From contig NZ_JADEYP010000027.1 in the NCBI RefSeq assembly GCF_020295405.1, positions 1-61,103 on the forward strand: DNA of 61,103 bases, given 5' to 3'. A model generated the notes under the pieces. The model saw only the letters and a list, made by a program, of their open reading frames with translations, did not search any database and was not told the origin of the DNA. Positions 17,041 through 25,450 of the stretch are shown here, piece by piece. Positions within the stretch are counted from its first letter, which is position 1, and each line of letters opens with the position of its first letter. This stretch comes from Sphingobacterium bovistauri (GTDB taxonomy: Bacteria > Bacteroidota > Bacteroidia > Sphingobacteriales > Sphingobacteriaceae). The translations under genes and the position numbers were made by a program.

Positions 17041-17410
17041 AAGGTTGATGCTTTATTTCAGAACGGTCTGGACTAGAACCTTGATTACGATTTAATACAT
17101 CCTGTAAACTGGTTTGATTTGGTATTGTGCTATTTGATGCATCTGGTTCAGCCTTTACAGCACAAAGCTTTGTTCCATTTACACATGAAGGTTCAGGATT
17201 GCTCATAGTAGGTGAATACGGTGTATAAAAGTTCGGGTCTTCAATTTCATCTACATCACTTGGATTTCCATTAAAAACGAACCATTGCGTCGTAATAAAT
17301 TTAAGTTTCCCAGTTTTTTCACTTTGCATAGCCTTTACAACGAATATTAATCCGAATAGTAAAGCTAAAGTAGCCATGCCTGTTATTAATTTTGATTTAA
17401 TAGTTTTCAT
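17039..17410 (-). CDS. DUF6520-like small exported protein
   Basis: With the start at MKTIKSKLITGMATLALLFG the protein is 123 aa; an upstream in-frame Met (17464) would place a charged stretch before the signal sequence and is less likely. It has an N-terminal signal/anchor, then a mature part with a two-Cys motif (CVNGTKLCAVKA, about residues 79-90) and a low-complexity C-terminus. This matches the small DUF6520-type exported proteins of Sphingobacteria, whose function is unknown. It faces the thioredoxin-SusCD operon tail to tail, and its two cysteines could be a thioredoxin substrate (inference). Confidence 0.65.
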   Translation of the reverse strand: MKTIKSKLITGMATLALLFGLIFVVKAMQSEKTGKLKFITTQWFVFNGNPSDVDEIEDPNFYTPYSPTMSNPEPSCVNGTKLCAVKAEPDASNSTIPNQTSLQDVLNRNQGSSPDRSEIKHQP

Positions 17411-17498
17411 TTCAAAAAGATTTTTTTTATAAAATTGATTATACATAGTTTCAGAATTCGCCACTATGTTTTAGGTTATACGTTAAATGGGCCTACCA

Positions 17499-17604
17499 GT
17501 CACACATGATGGGTGAGGGTGTGACCTTAATCTTAAATAAGGCAAATTTTCTTTTATACTTTTTCATTAGTTGTAGATGTTTGGTACTATCAAATCTCTA
17601 CAAC
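17499..17604 (-). promoter_or_regulatory. Two hairpins in the leader of the DUF6520 gene
   Basis: GTCACAC/GTGTGAC (17499-17525) and GTTGTAGA/TCTACAAC with inner TTTG/CAAA (17570-17604) lie between the Crp/Fnr-like gene and the DUF6520 start. Neither has a T-tract, so they are leader structures or operator dyads rather than terminators. Confidence 0.4.
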
Positions 17605-17639
17605 TGTTTATTTAGAAGATTATGCTATTGGCATATTTC

Positions 17640-18212
17640 TTATAAATGTAAATGATAGGATAAGGCGCGGTAATAGTATTTAAAATTGCTAATGTTTAGA
17701 TAAGACATCTTTTCTTTGATAGTTAGTGTATCGTATAAATCTGGTTGAAGTAAAGCTAATGCATGAATTCGATGTTTTGAAGGGGAATTAAGAATGCTTA
17801 TTAATTGTTGTGTATATCGAATTTCGTGTTGTTTTAGAATCTGATAGATTTCATTGAGTTCGGTATACAATGTTAATCCATTTTGCAAGCTGCTATTTGG
17901 TATTTCGAATAATGTAGTATTTCTAAGGAATTTAATAGTAAGCGGTTCTGAGTTTTTTGAAAAGACGTGCTTAGTCCCAGAAAAGTAGTAATGAGAGGTA
18001 TAAAATCTTTCTATATTCTCTTTTTGATTGTGAAAGCTTATCATTGCTACTAAACCCTCTATTATAAAATTCCATTTACTTATATGTTCATCATGCATTT
18101 TGTAATAGGAGTTTGAAGAATACAATTTAATCCTTCCGTTGATACGTAAAAAGTGTTTTGCTTCTTCAGATAACTTAATGTAGTATCCAAGGTAATTAAT
18201 AACTCTTTCCAT
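17640..18212 (-). CDS. Crp/Fnr-family regulator, cyclic-nucleotide-binding fold
   Basis: 190 aa. The N-terminal part is the cupin-like effector domain (INGRIKLYSSNSYYKMHDEHISKWNFIIEGLVAMI, with a family-like FIIEGLV strand), and a long helix (LYTELNEIYQILKQHEIRYTQQL) leads to a C-terminal helical DNA-binding part (LTIKEKMSYLNISNFKYYYRAL). The phosphate-binding arginine of true cAMP receptors is not evident, as in most Bacteroidota relatives. It lies upstream of the DUF6520 gene on the same strand and may control it or the neighbouring operon. Confidence 0.7.
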   Translation of the reverse strand: MERVINYLGYYIKLSEEAKHFLRINGRIKLYSSNSYYKMHDEHISKWNFIIEGLVAMISFHNQKENIERFYTSHYYFSGTKHVFSKNSEPLTIKFLRNTTLFEIPNSSLQNGLTLYTELNEIYQILKQHEIRYTQQLISILNSPSKHRIHALALLQPDLYDTLTIKEKMSYLNISNFKYYYRALSYHLHL

Positions 18213-18510
18213 AAAGTAAATCCATAGGTAAATCCACTAATATGGTTTTTACAATTTGTAATTATAGAATTCAAGTGTACAAAGTATATTTTATAAGACT
18301 TACGTTGTATAAATTGATGTAACTCTTATCTTAAAATTGTAAATCATCAGTAATTCTTAATTTCTAAACGTTGTACCATTTTATTTGAATTCTCATTTTT
18401 TCGTTTGCATGTTTGCTCTTGTTGGATCCAATTAGAGTTATAAACGAAGCAAGTTCTAGGCCTGTACATCCAGTGTTTGCTTATGGTAAAATATTAAGAC
18501 ACGATTCAAA

Positions 18511-18651
18511 ATGAAAAACACAAACAATCAAACGCTATGGAGAACTGAACTTGGTGAAATGAAACCAACCATTTTAGTTTGGGGACAATTTCAATCCCTT
18601 TTAGATAATGAACCTCCACCAAAAGAGCGCTGTCCAATAAGAACATTTTAG
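18511..18651 (+). CDS. 46-residue peptide gene upstream of the LPLAT/LytTR genes
   Basis: ATG-initiated frame ending TAG. It reads MKNTNNQTLWRTELGEMK, PTILVWGQFQSLLDN and EPPPKERCPIRTF. It has no signal peptide, two Trp and a single Cys near the C-terminus in a proline-rich tail. It lies 98 bp before the LPLAT-like gene on the same strand, with no other gene between. The composition is that of a real small protein rather than chance, and the layout suggests a precursor peptide or small regulator handled by the downstream genes. The preceding 298 bp (18213-18510) hold no other feature. Confidence 0.5.
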   Translation: MKNTNNQTLWRTELGEMKPTILVWGQFQSLLDNEPPPKERCPIRTF

Positions 18652-18749
18652 ATTGCTATAAATAGTCAATTCATGTTTTTTAGAGGGAGAATATATGCTG
18701 AATTGGCAAATTTATTTTCCCTCAATTTTCTAACTTAATCACACTAATT

Positions 18750-19640
18750 ATGATTTACAATACCTGGGATTTTGCCTTATTCTCGGCAAATATTCATCAC
18801 TTTTTTTCGGATATAGCTTGGAACTCGCATACGGTGATTTATAAAAAGTGGCTTGAATACCATAAACCTAAATTTATAAAACCTGAAACTTCTTGGGATT
18901 TAGATAATCTTATACCCATTATATCTAATCAACCATCAATAATTTGTTTGTATCATTTGGGATATCATGCGCAGATACCAACTGCAATTGCTAATCAAAA
19001 TATTTGCTTTGATATTTTAATTGATAGAAATGTATATGAAGATCAGCATACAGAGATTAATAAAATGAAGTCTAATTTGTTGTATAAAGACTCTAGTTAC
19101 CAATTTCTTTTTAGCGATGATCCTCAGGTTCTAATAAAAGCTCGATCTACTTTATTGCAGGGACGACATCTTTTAATATTTGCAGATGGTAATTCAGGTA
19201 CTTTAAAAGATGCAACTAATAATCGTGTAGAAGTTGATTTTTGTGGAAATAAAATCAAAGTACGAAAAGGGATCGCTGTATTGAGCTATTTACTGAAAGT
19301 TCCTATTATTCCACTAACACATAGCAATAGTTTAAATAGATTTAAGATTATTCCTGGAAGAATACTATTACCGCTTAATTATAATAAGGGTAAAGAATAT
19401 ATACTTTTTGCTATGCAATATTTATATAGTTTTTTAGAACAACAAATTATCGACGAGCCTTTTAAATGGGAGTCATGGAATTATTTGCACGAAATGGCTT
19501 GTTTCGATATAGGTATACATGATACCCAAATTCAAGATAATTTAACTATCAGAGATTCGTGGCTATTAATGGAGTTGAATGGTAATACTGGTTATTTTGA
19601 TAGATCTAGTTATAACTTTATTTATCTTAATTTAAAATAA
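18750..19640 (+). CDS. LpxL/HtrB-like acyltransferase-fold (LPLAT) protein
   Basis: 296 aa. The layout follows lysophospholipid/lipid A acyltransferases: an early CLYHLGYHA stretch (about residues 71-79), LLIFADGNSGT (about 147) and RKGIAVLSYLLKVPIIPL (about 173-190). In active enzymes the first motif is H-x4-(D/E), as in HLGNWE; here the equivalent is HLGYHA, so the catalytic acid seems to be missing. It may be an inactive relative or use another residue. There is no clear N-terminal membrane anchor. It sits between a 46-aa peptide gene and a two-component pair. Lipidation of the peptide is a possible but unproven role. Confidence 0.6.
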   Translation: MIYNTWDFALFSANIHHFFSDIAWNSHTVIYKKWLEYHKPKFIKPETSWDLDNLIPIISNQPSIICLYHLGYHAQIPTAIANQNICFDILIDRNVYEDQHTEINKMKSNLLYKDSSYQFLFSDDPQVLIKARSTLLQGRHLLIFADGNSGTLKDATNNRVEVDFCGNKIKVRKGIAVLSYLLKVPIIPLTHSNSLNRFKIIPGRILLPLNYNKGKEYILFAMQYLYSFLEQQIIDEPFKWESWNYLHEMACFDIGIHDTQIQDNLTIRDSWLLMELNGNTGYFDRSSYNFIYLNLK

Positions 19641-19674
19641 TAGCTTATATTTAGTTATCACCAAACAATCTACT

Positions 19675-20697
19675 ATGAAAAATGCAAGAATAAAAATTCT
19701 ATTGCATTTGATAATCGCTGCATTTATTTTTCTTTGGAATTATTTTCTAAATTACTTTTATGCGCAAGAAGATATTCCGCTTAATCACATCGTAGCTATA
19801 TCGGCAGTTTACATATTCTTTTATTTAACTATTTCATTTTTTTTAGAGGTTATATATAACCAAGTGAATAGTATTCGTGTTATTTATTGTTTTTGTTATT
19901 TAGTTGTAGGATGGAATATAACTTGGGTAATTGATAATATTATATATAAAATACTGCCGTATTTTGACATAGAATTATTCGATGACACTATACCAAGAAA
20001 CGATTCATTATTTCATTATAGAATTTGGGATGCTTTTATATCACTTAATGTTCTAGCTGTAATATATATTGTGATTCAACAGTATGTACTTTATTATCTA
20101 AAGAATAAGAAATTACAAAAAGAGTTAGCCATAAATAGGGAAAGAGTAGTAGATATGAAGTATACGTCTCATTTTATGAAGAATATATTCGCTGAAAGTT
20201 TTGGTGAAATGTTATTAAATGATGAACCTAAGAATACGCGAACAATAATGGATATAGTTGAATTTTTAGGTTATATTCTAGAGTTGGAAGATTTTGGGAA
20301 GAGAGATACATGGAGTTATAGTTTAGATAAATTGCAGTGTTTTATTCGTCTACTACTTAAGCATTATGGTGAAGGAGCAATAAATTTTAAAATTATTAAT
20401 GATGACAGTGATGTTTCTCTTTTACCCAGAGGACTTTTGTTATTTCCATTAGAAAATTGTCTTAAACACGCATATATCTCACCTGATTTTCCTGTCAATT
20501 ATAATTTAGTTTTAGATAATAGTGTTATTGAAATCACATGTACGAGCTCTACACATCAATTTAAAAGTAAGGAGAAGTCAGGAAAAGGATTTTTGTTTTT
20601 AAATGAGAAAATTAAGTATAGTGACTACCTACCTGTAATAGTGAAAAAATCTAATACAAAATCGTTTACGTTAAATATGAAATTGATACCTAATTAG
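19675..20697 (+). CDS. LytS-type sensor histidine kinase (divergent)
   Basis: 340 aa. Four hydrophobic spans (about 8-25, 38-60, 70-88, 120-140), then a coiled linker and a cytoplasmic His_kinase-type region: YTSHFMKNIFAES (about 161-173) corresponds to the HFLFN box, LLLFPLENCLKHAY (about 260) to the N box, and SGKGFLFLNEKI (about 301) to a reduced G box. The ATP site is degenerate compared with LytS, so activity is uncertain. The stop is 1 bp before the response-regulator start, showing a coupled two-component pair. Confidence 0.8.
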   Translation: MKNARIKILLHLIIAAFIFLWNYFLNYFYAQEDIPLNHIVAISAVYIFFYLTISFFLEVIYNQVNSIRVIYCFCYLVVGWNITWVIDNIIYKILPYFDIELFDDTIPRNDSLFHYRIWDAFISLNVLAVIYIVIQQYVLYYLKNKKLQKELAINRERVVDMKYTSHFMKNIFAESFGEMLLNDEPKNTRTIMDIVEFLGYILELEDFGKRDTWSYSLDKLQCFIRLLLKHYGEGAINFKIINDDSDVSLLPRGLLLFPLENCLKHAYISPDFPVNYNLVLDNSVIEITCTSSTHQFKSKEKSGKGFLFLNEKIKYSDYLPVIVKKSNTKSFTLNMKLIPN

Positions 20698-20698
20698 A

Positions 20699-21448
20699 AT
20701 GGAAAAGCAAAAATACAATATTCTACTTCTGGATGATAAACCAAAATCCTTGGTTTATTTGATGAAGATGATTTCTGAGGTTTCATTTATAGGTAATACA
20801 ACCGTGTTATCTGACCTGAATGAATGCCTCCAAAGCATTGATGAAATGGATATTGATATTTTGTTTTTAGATATGGATTTTGGTGATGTAGATTTAGATG
20901 GCAATACTTGGTTAAGTATGTTAACCGATCCTCCTGTAACTGTTGCATGTTCTTCATATAGTAATTATGTATATAGTTCAAGAGAGGTGGGTATTAAATA
21001 TTTCATAGGTAAAACTCCTAGTTTTAGAGTATTAGAAGAATTATTAAAAGATGTTGTAATTGAAGTTGATCGTAAAGCTGAGAAATTGAAAAGGGAAGTG
21101 AAGCAGCTTGAAATTAAAGATGTATCTGGTGAAGAAGTGATAATTCAAGTACAGGATATTTTATATGCTTTAATTAACAATAATATTCTAACCATATATT
21201 TAGAATTAGATGCTGTAGTTACCCAGATGTCTTTAAAATCTTTCGCTAGTATGTTACCAGTAGATAAATTCGCTAAACCTCATAATAGTTATTTGATAGC
21301 ATTGGACAAAATCGAAGTTGTAAGGGGAAAACAAATTTTTCTTAAGAATAAATCGGAAGATAGAAAAGGGGATCAATCGCTTCATATTACGCAGGAGTTT
21401 GCCAAAGAATTTAGGCATAAATACGAAATTTTTAAGCAGAATAACTAA
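20699..21448 (+). CDS. LytTR-type response regulator
   Basis: 249 aa. Receiver domain (1-125) with LLLDD near the N-terminus, the phospho-acceptor Asp in ILFLDMDFGD (about residue 60) and the conserved Lys in YFIGKTPS (about 104). A coiled linker leads to a LytTR DNA-binding domain (about 145-245; DILYALINNNILTIYLE, PHNSYLIALDKIEVV). It works with the kinase encoded just upstream. Its targets are probably local, such as the peptide/LPLAT genes or the SusCD operon. Confidence 0.9.
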   Translation: MEKQKYNILLLDDKPKSLVYLMKMISEVSFIGNTTVLSDLNECLQSIDEMDIDILFLDMDFGDVDLDGNTWLSMLTDPPVTVACSSYSNYVYSSREVGIKYFIGKTPSFRVLEELLKDVVIEVDRKAEKLKREVKQLEIKDVSGEEVIIQVQDILYALINNNILTIYLELDAVVTQMSLKSFASMLPVDKFAKPHNSYLIALDKIEVVRGKQIFLKNKSEDRKGDQSLHITQEFAKEFRHKYEIFKQNN

Positions 21449-21694
21449 TTGAAAGGCGATATAACGTATCACATATTATATCATACATTTTTCACTTTTA
21501 GTGCTGTTATTTAATAATAGATACCTAAAAATAATTTTAATTGTGGGTAATAATACCGTTTTGAAAAGAAATGAATTTAAAATTAATACTATTACTCTCG
21601 ATTTAAATGATGATAGACAAATAAGCATATTGCTTAGGCATAAATAGATTTTAATAATTTAAGTTCCTAACCTTAAAACCTTTAATCTTACACT

Positions 21695-22567
21695 ATGAAT
21701 CCTTTACATGTAGAATCAATATATGAAGGAATGCTTAATGAATTGCGCCGTGTTAATAATTTCTCATTGAGTACAGTAATTGATTTTTCGAGCTCTATAT
21801 CGATAATTTTGAAAACATTAGATGAACTTCAAAAATTAGTAATAGCTAATCCCTTTATAGATGATGAAACTGAAATATATTTTTTTAAATATATCAAACC
21901 AAAGTTTCATAGCTGGCAGGTTTATATTATTGAGCTTCACCATGTTATTAGTATGATTCCAATAAGTACTGATCAAGTTATTAAGAAATATTATCTACAT
22001 GAGTTGAAAGTAATTAATCGATTTTTCAAACGATATGCGCTGTATTATCAATATTATTTAGCTGATGATAACAGTAAAGATGCTGATTACTTCCTGAGTC
22101 GAAATTTGAAAGATTTACCTCCAGAACTTAAACTCACAAACAAACAGGATAATTATACTAGTAGTTTAGACTTACTTTTTGCAAAATTTAAAGCTTATGA
22201 AATGTTGCGTGATTGTTTTGTTGGAAAAATTAAAAAATTAGATAAAAAGAAGGATTTGGATGCGCTAGAAAGCGAGCTAATAAAACAGCGTCGTTGGTGG
22301 TCTGGAAATAAGATTGAATTAGTAGAACTTGCTTATGGTTTGTATCACTCTAAAAGGATAAATGGTGGAAAAGCTGAACTTGGTGAAATAATATCCTGGT
22401 TAGAAAATAGCTTAAATATTGATTTAGGACAATCTTACCGAATGTACATCGATATAAGTAGACGTAAATTGGTAAGTCACACAAAGTTTTTAGATGAAAT
22501 GCAATTTACATTAGTTAATCATATCCAAAATGGTTTTGGTAATAAGCATCATAGGAAGAATCAATAA
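21695..22567 (+). CDS. rteC: RteC family protein, ICE excision regulator
   Basis: 290 aa, RteC domain throughout, with the typical ending WWSGNKIELVELAYGLYHSKRINGGKAEL, GEIISWLENSLNIDLG and YRMYIDISRRK. In CTnDOT, RteC activates the excision genes in response to tetracycline through RteA/RteB. Here the upstream two-component pair is LytS/LytTR rather than the sigma54-type RteAB. Its presence supports an ICE context. The basic tail (GNKHHRKNQ) suits DNA binding. Confidence 0.88.
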   Translation: MNPLHVESIYEGMLNELRRVNNFSLSTVIDFSSSISIILKTLDELQKLVIANPFIDDETEIYFFKYIKPKFHSWQVYIIELHHVISMIPISTDQVIKKYYLHELKVINRFFKRYALYYQYYLADDNSKDADYFLSRNLKDLPPELKLTNKQDNYTSSLDLLFAKFKAYEMLRDCFVGKIKKLDKKKDLDALESELIKQRRWWSGNKIELVELAYGLYHSKRINGGKAELGEIISWLENSLNIDLGQSYRMYIDISRRKLVSHTKFLDEMQFTLVNHIQNGFGNKHHRKNQ

Positions 22568-22712
22568 GGAAATGATTGAATAATAAATAGGCCTGATTGG
22601 ATTTATTGATATGAATTTTAAGACTAATATATAACTACTTGATTTAAAGTGTTAAAACAGGCTGTGGCTTTCCTAATTCTCAAAAAATATGGTTTTATAT
22701 TAGAATATTTTG

Positions 22713-23129
22713 TTAACGATTTGTTACTATTTTAGCTTCCTTTATCCACTCATTAACAATTTCAAACAACTCTGTTTCTGAATTATTAATTTCTGACATG
22801 TTTGTAAATGTTGCAATAGCTCTGTCTTTTTCTTTCCATACTAATAGCTTACTATGATCATCTATTAATCTATTTTTTGGTTGTGTTTGTTTCTTTGCTC
22901 CACGATGAAATATGAGTTGAATATTTTTTGGTGGCTGAATTTTCATTGTAATTCTATCTTCATTATCCAAATGATAATTTGGACCATTCCATTTTACATT
23001 TTCATTTAATTCATTATTAGCAGAAAGAATATAAACTCTTAATTGTTCAATTTCATTTCTCAACGGATGATTTAGACTATCTAAAAACGCAGTGACCTCA
23101 ATATTTAGCTTAACGATCTGATTTTTCAT
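22713..23129 (-). CDS. DUF1801 (YdhG-like) protein
   Basis: 138 aa with the DUF1801 pattern: FLDSLNHPLRNEIEQLR at the N-terminus, NVKWNGPNYHL (about 43-53), and an aromatic beta core (IQLIFHRGAKK). The family is small, cytoplasmic and of unknown function, possibly iron- or ligand-binding. It is a single gene with its own start and stop, and upstream is a broken AraC gene on the same strand. Confidence 0.85.
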   Translation of the reverse strand: MKNQIVKLNIEVTAFLDSLNHPLRNEIEQLRVYILSANNELNENVKWNGPNYHLDNEDRITMKIQPPKNIQLIFHRGAKKQTQPKNRLIDDHSKLLVWKEKDRAIATFTNMSEINNSETELFEIVNEWIKEAKIVTNR

Positions 23130-23182
23130 TTAATATGTTTTAATATTTGGTTTTATTCCATTTTTTTAAAAAAAACTTAATC

Positions 23183-23563
23183 TTATGGTGAAGGTTTCAG
23201 TATTTTAAGCAATAACCCCTCTAATAATTTTTTTCTGTAATCAGAAGGAGTTTTGTTCGTGTGTCTTTTGAAATATTTGTTGGTTCAAAAGTCAGTATAT
23301 TAGCAATTTTAGAAATTGTCATTTCGCTATTTTCTAATATTTTTTTTGCAACATTAATGGTCTTTTCATTACAAATATCACATGGAGATTTGTAAGTGGC
23401 TTCTTTAATTGTATTACTTAAGTGAGTAGGGTGGATGTTCATAATCCTTGCTACATCTTGAATTCCTAAAAAAAATATCTTCTTCACCCAAAACAATCTT
23501 TTTTAAATGATTGTCGAGGATATCATTAAATTGTTGAGTTATTTCTTTAGGTCTCTTGTTCAC
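23183..23563 (-). pseudogene. AraC-family regulator, broken by two frameshifts
   Basis: Read through three frames on the minus strand, the pieces join into one AraC C-terminal half: VNKRPKEITQQFNDILDNHL (from a GTG at 23563), then DVARIMNIHPTHLSNTIKEA and MTISKIANILTFEPTNIS, then YFKRHTNKTPSDYRKKLLE. Frame changes occur near 23480 and 23270. Both helix-turn-helix units are recognisable but the protein cannot be made as one chain. The N-terminal sensing half is absent, so this is a remnant. Confidence 0.8.
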
Positions 23564-23650
23564 CAGATGTTTTTAAAAATTATAGCTATACGTTTTTGTG
23601 CTTTGTGTAGTAAGGTATTAGAATCACTAAACTTTTAGCCTTGCACAAAT

Positions 23651-23691
23651 GTAAATAAAAAGGGCTAGCATTTAATTATTAATGTCAGCCC
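23651..23691 (-). terminator. Terminator after the NAD(P)-binding/DoxX operon
   Basis: On the minus strand GGGCTGACATT and AATGCTAGCCC form a stem with one mismatch and one wobble around an 8-nt loop, followed by TTTTTATTT. It lies about 55 bp beyond the stop of the NAD(P)-binding protein gene. Confidence 0.75.
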
Positions 23692-23745
23692 ATATTACGC
23701 AAAACCGCTGTTATTTTTAGTATTTTTTTCGAGTTAAGAAGTACG

Positions 23746-24381
23746 TCAGTTGCTAATTACTGGGGCTTGTCGCAAGTATGTTTTGTCGGCAAGTTGCTGA
23801 ATGAGAAAGTCGGCTAAGTCAGTCCGAGATAGCGAAAAAAGATTTACTTGTCCGTCACCCGTATAGCCTATGTTTAGTTTGCCTTTAGATGGATTATTAC
23901 TCAACATAGGTAAACGAACAATTGTCCAGTCAAGAGGGCTTTTTGCAATTTCTTCACCTGTTGCTACAATGTCTTGGTAGGTGTCATTTATGAATGATTT
24001 AACCATAAAAACTCCCAAGGTAAAACCGAATTGAAATTTGTCCTTGCTGACTTTATAGCTTGGTGTTGCCGTTGCAATAAGACGTTTTACACCATGCATT
24101 TGCATTGCACTAATAATGTTTTTAATGCCTTTAGAAATTACAAGACCTTTGGATTTACCAGTCGGACCTAACACACTGATAACAGCATCGGCATTTTTTA
24201 CGGAACTTTTAATTTTTTCAATATCAGTCAGTTCACCTTCAATAACTGTAAGGTTGTTATGCTGGATTGAAATTTTAGAAAGTGTCCGTGCATAAGCAGT
24301 AACACTATGTCCAGCTGATAATGCTTTTTGAATGACGAGTAAACCTGTAGTTCCTGTTCCTCCAAATATTGTAACGTTCAT
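23746..24381 (-). CDS. NAD(P)-binding atypical SDR (NmrA-like) protein
   Basis: 211 aa Rossmann protein. The N-terminal MNVTIFGGTGTTGLLV is the G-x-x-G-x-x-G dinucleotide loop of atypical short-chain dehydrogenases/NAD(P)H-binding proteins, followed by an acidic VIEGELTD (about 48) and ADAVISVLGPTG (about 65). The catalytic Tyr-Lys pair of classical SDRs is not evident. It follows the DoxX gene by 2 bp and is divergent from an HxlR regulator, a redox-stress arrangement very common in Bacteroidota. Confidence 0.9.
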   Translation of the reverse strand: MNVTIFGGTGTTGLLVIQKALSAGHSVTAYARTLSKISIQHNNLTVIEGELTDIEKIKSSVKNADAVISVLGPTGKSKGLVISKGIKNIISAMQMHGVKRLIATATPSYKVSKDKFQFGFTLGVFMVKSFINDTYQDIVATGEEIAKSPLDWTIVRLPMLSNNPSKGKLNIGYTGDGQVNLFSLSRTDLADFLIQQLADKTYLRQAPVISN

Positions 24382-24383
24382 AA

Positions 24384-24752
24384 TTAAAGAGAGTTAAACC
24401 TGTTGTAAGCAACAAAACATATTAATACTAATAAAATAAAATTGAATGCAATGGCTTTGTATTCTTTATATTTTAAGTGATGCATCATTGCTAATGTCAT
24501 TACCAATGCAAGCGAAGTTGCTGCAATAGGTGTCAATACTGGAAAAATATTGAGAAGCCAAGGCAGTATAAGTCCCAAGGCTCCAATAAGTTCACTTAAT
24601 CCAATTATACGAACTGTTGTCAATGGAAACCTGTCAGTCCAAGTAACTCCTGATTTTAATAGTTTATCAATAGGTTGAGTAGATTTCATAATTCCTGCCA
24701 TGGCAAAAATTAGGGCAAGTAATCCCTGTACTATCCAAAGTGTAGTATTCAT
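24384..24752 (-). CDS. DoxX family membrane protein
   Basis: 122 aa with four membrane spans (about 5-22, 46-66, 70-90, 97-117) and the DoxX-type LLALIFAMAGIMKST start. Members are linked with quinone or redox metabolism, but the precise reaction is unknown. First gene of the two-gene operon, transcribed away from the HxlR regulator. Confidence 0.88.
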   Translation of the reverse strand: MNTTLWIVQGLLALIFAMAGIMKSTQPIDKLLKSGVTWTDRFPLTTVRIIGLSELIGALGLILPWLLNIFPVLTPIAATSLALVMTLAMMHHLKYKEYKAIAFNFILLVLICFVAYNRFNSL

Positions 24753-24792
24753 TCTTTTAAATTTTTTAGTCTTGACAAAGTTAATTACTTTT

Positions 24793-24827
24793 GCTTACTA
24801 AATGTAAGCAGTTACCTAAAAGTAAGC
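24793..24827. promoter_or_regulatory. HxlR operator sites in the divergent promoter
   Basis: GCTTAC (24793-24798), GTAAGC (24804-24809) and a second direct GTAAGC (24822-24827) lie in the 88 bp between the divergent doxX and hxlR-type genes. The first two form a dyad. Position and symmetry fit binding by the adjacent regulator. Confidence 0.6.
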
Positions 24828-24840
24828 AAGAAAGTTAGGG

Positions 24841-25185
24841 ATGAGTAAAGCAAATCATACAGATTGTAGTTCAGCAATGCTTCCAGTTAGAGATGCGTTG
24901 GACGTAATAAGTGGAAAATGGAAATTGATTATATTAATTTCTATATCTTCAGGAAATCACAGGTTTAGAGAAATTGAACGAAGTATTGGAAAAATTAATT
25001 CAAAAGTTCTTGCTAAAGAGTTGAAAGACTTGGAAGAACATAAATTGATTAAAAGAACTGTCTATGATGAGTCACCTGTATTTGTTGAATACACGACAAC
25101 TCCTTATGCCACAACGTTAGGAAAAGTTATTAAAGAACTCCGCGATTGGGGTTTAAACCATAGAAAGGAAATCATAGGAAAGTAG
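24841..25185 (+). CDS. HxlR-family transcriptional regulator
   Basis: 114 aa winged helix. It has the family pattern CSSAMLPVRDALDVISGKWKLIIL, HRFREIERSIGKINSKVLAKELKDLEEHKLI and the wing EYTTTPYATTLGKVI, with a conserved Cys at about residue 9 that in related regulators senses electrophiles. It is divergent from the DoxX/NAD(P)-binding operon and probably represses it. Confidence 0.92.
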   Translation: MSKANHTDCSSAMLPVRDALDVISGKWKLIILISISSGNHRFREIERSIGKINSKVLAKELKDLEEHKLIKRTVYDESPVFVEYTTTPYATTLGKVIKELRDWGLNHRKEIIGK

Positions 25186-25260
25186 AAGAGCCATAATCAT
25201 TTTCTTGCAGATTTTTTTATTAGAAAGGTCGTCATACCAATTCCGCAAACGGGTCGCGTA

Positions 25261-25426
25261 TTGGCGATAGTGGCGGATTTGAAAATCCTAAATTTTTAAC
25301 ATTGCAATTACCTGAGCAACTGCTTTATATTATTTTCTAAATTTATGAATAAAGGGAAATATAAAAGGTTGTTGCGTAAAAAAAAGAGAAACTTTTAATT
25401 CCTCCCTTAAACCGTCATTGATCCAA
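25261..25426. repeat. Imperfect palindromic element P1 (cassette spacer)
   Basis: Starts TTGGCGATAGTGGCGG and ends CCGTCATTGATCCAA; the ends are complementary with mismatches. About three-quarters identical to P2 (25915-26077) by eye, in the same orientation, and the two flank the lipoprotein gene. It is preceded by a smaller hairpin (CCAAT/ATTGG, about 25237-25265). It resembles an integron attC-type long imperfect palindrome in architecture, but lacks a canonical core. Confidence 0.65.
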
Positions 25427-25450
25427 ACCCTTGTTAGTTGTTCGGTTTTG

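Noticed and set aside
25428..25440. GTTAGTT near the end of the lipoprotein gene as a second integron-like core
   Set aside because: It breaks the GTTRRRY pattern and has no partner at the other end of the gene; only the wider context (CCCTTGTTAG) resembles the Hachiman border.
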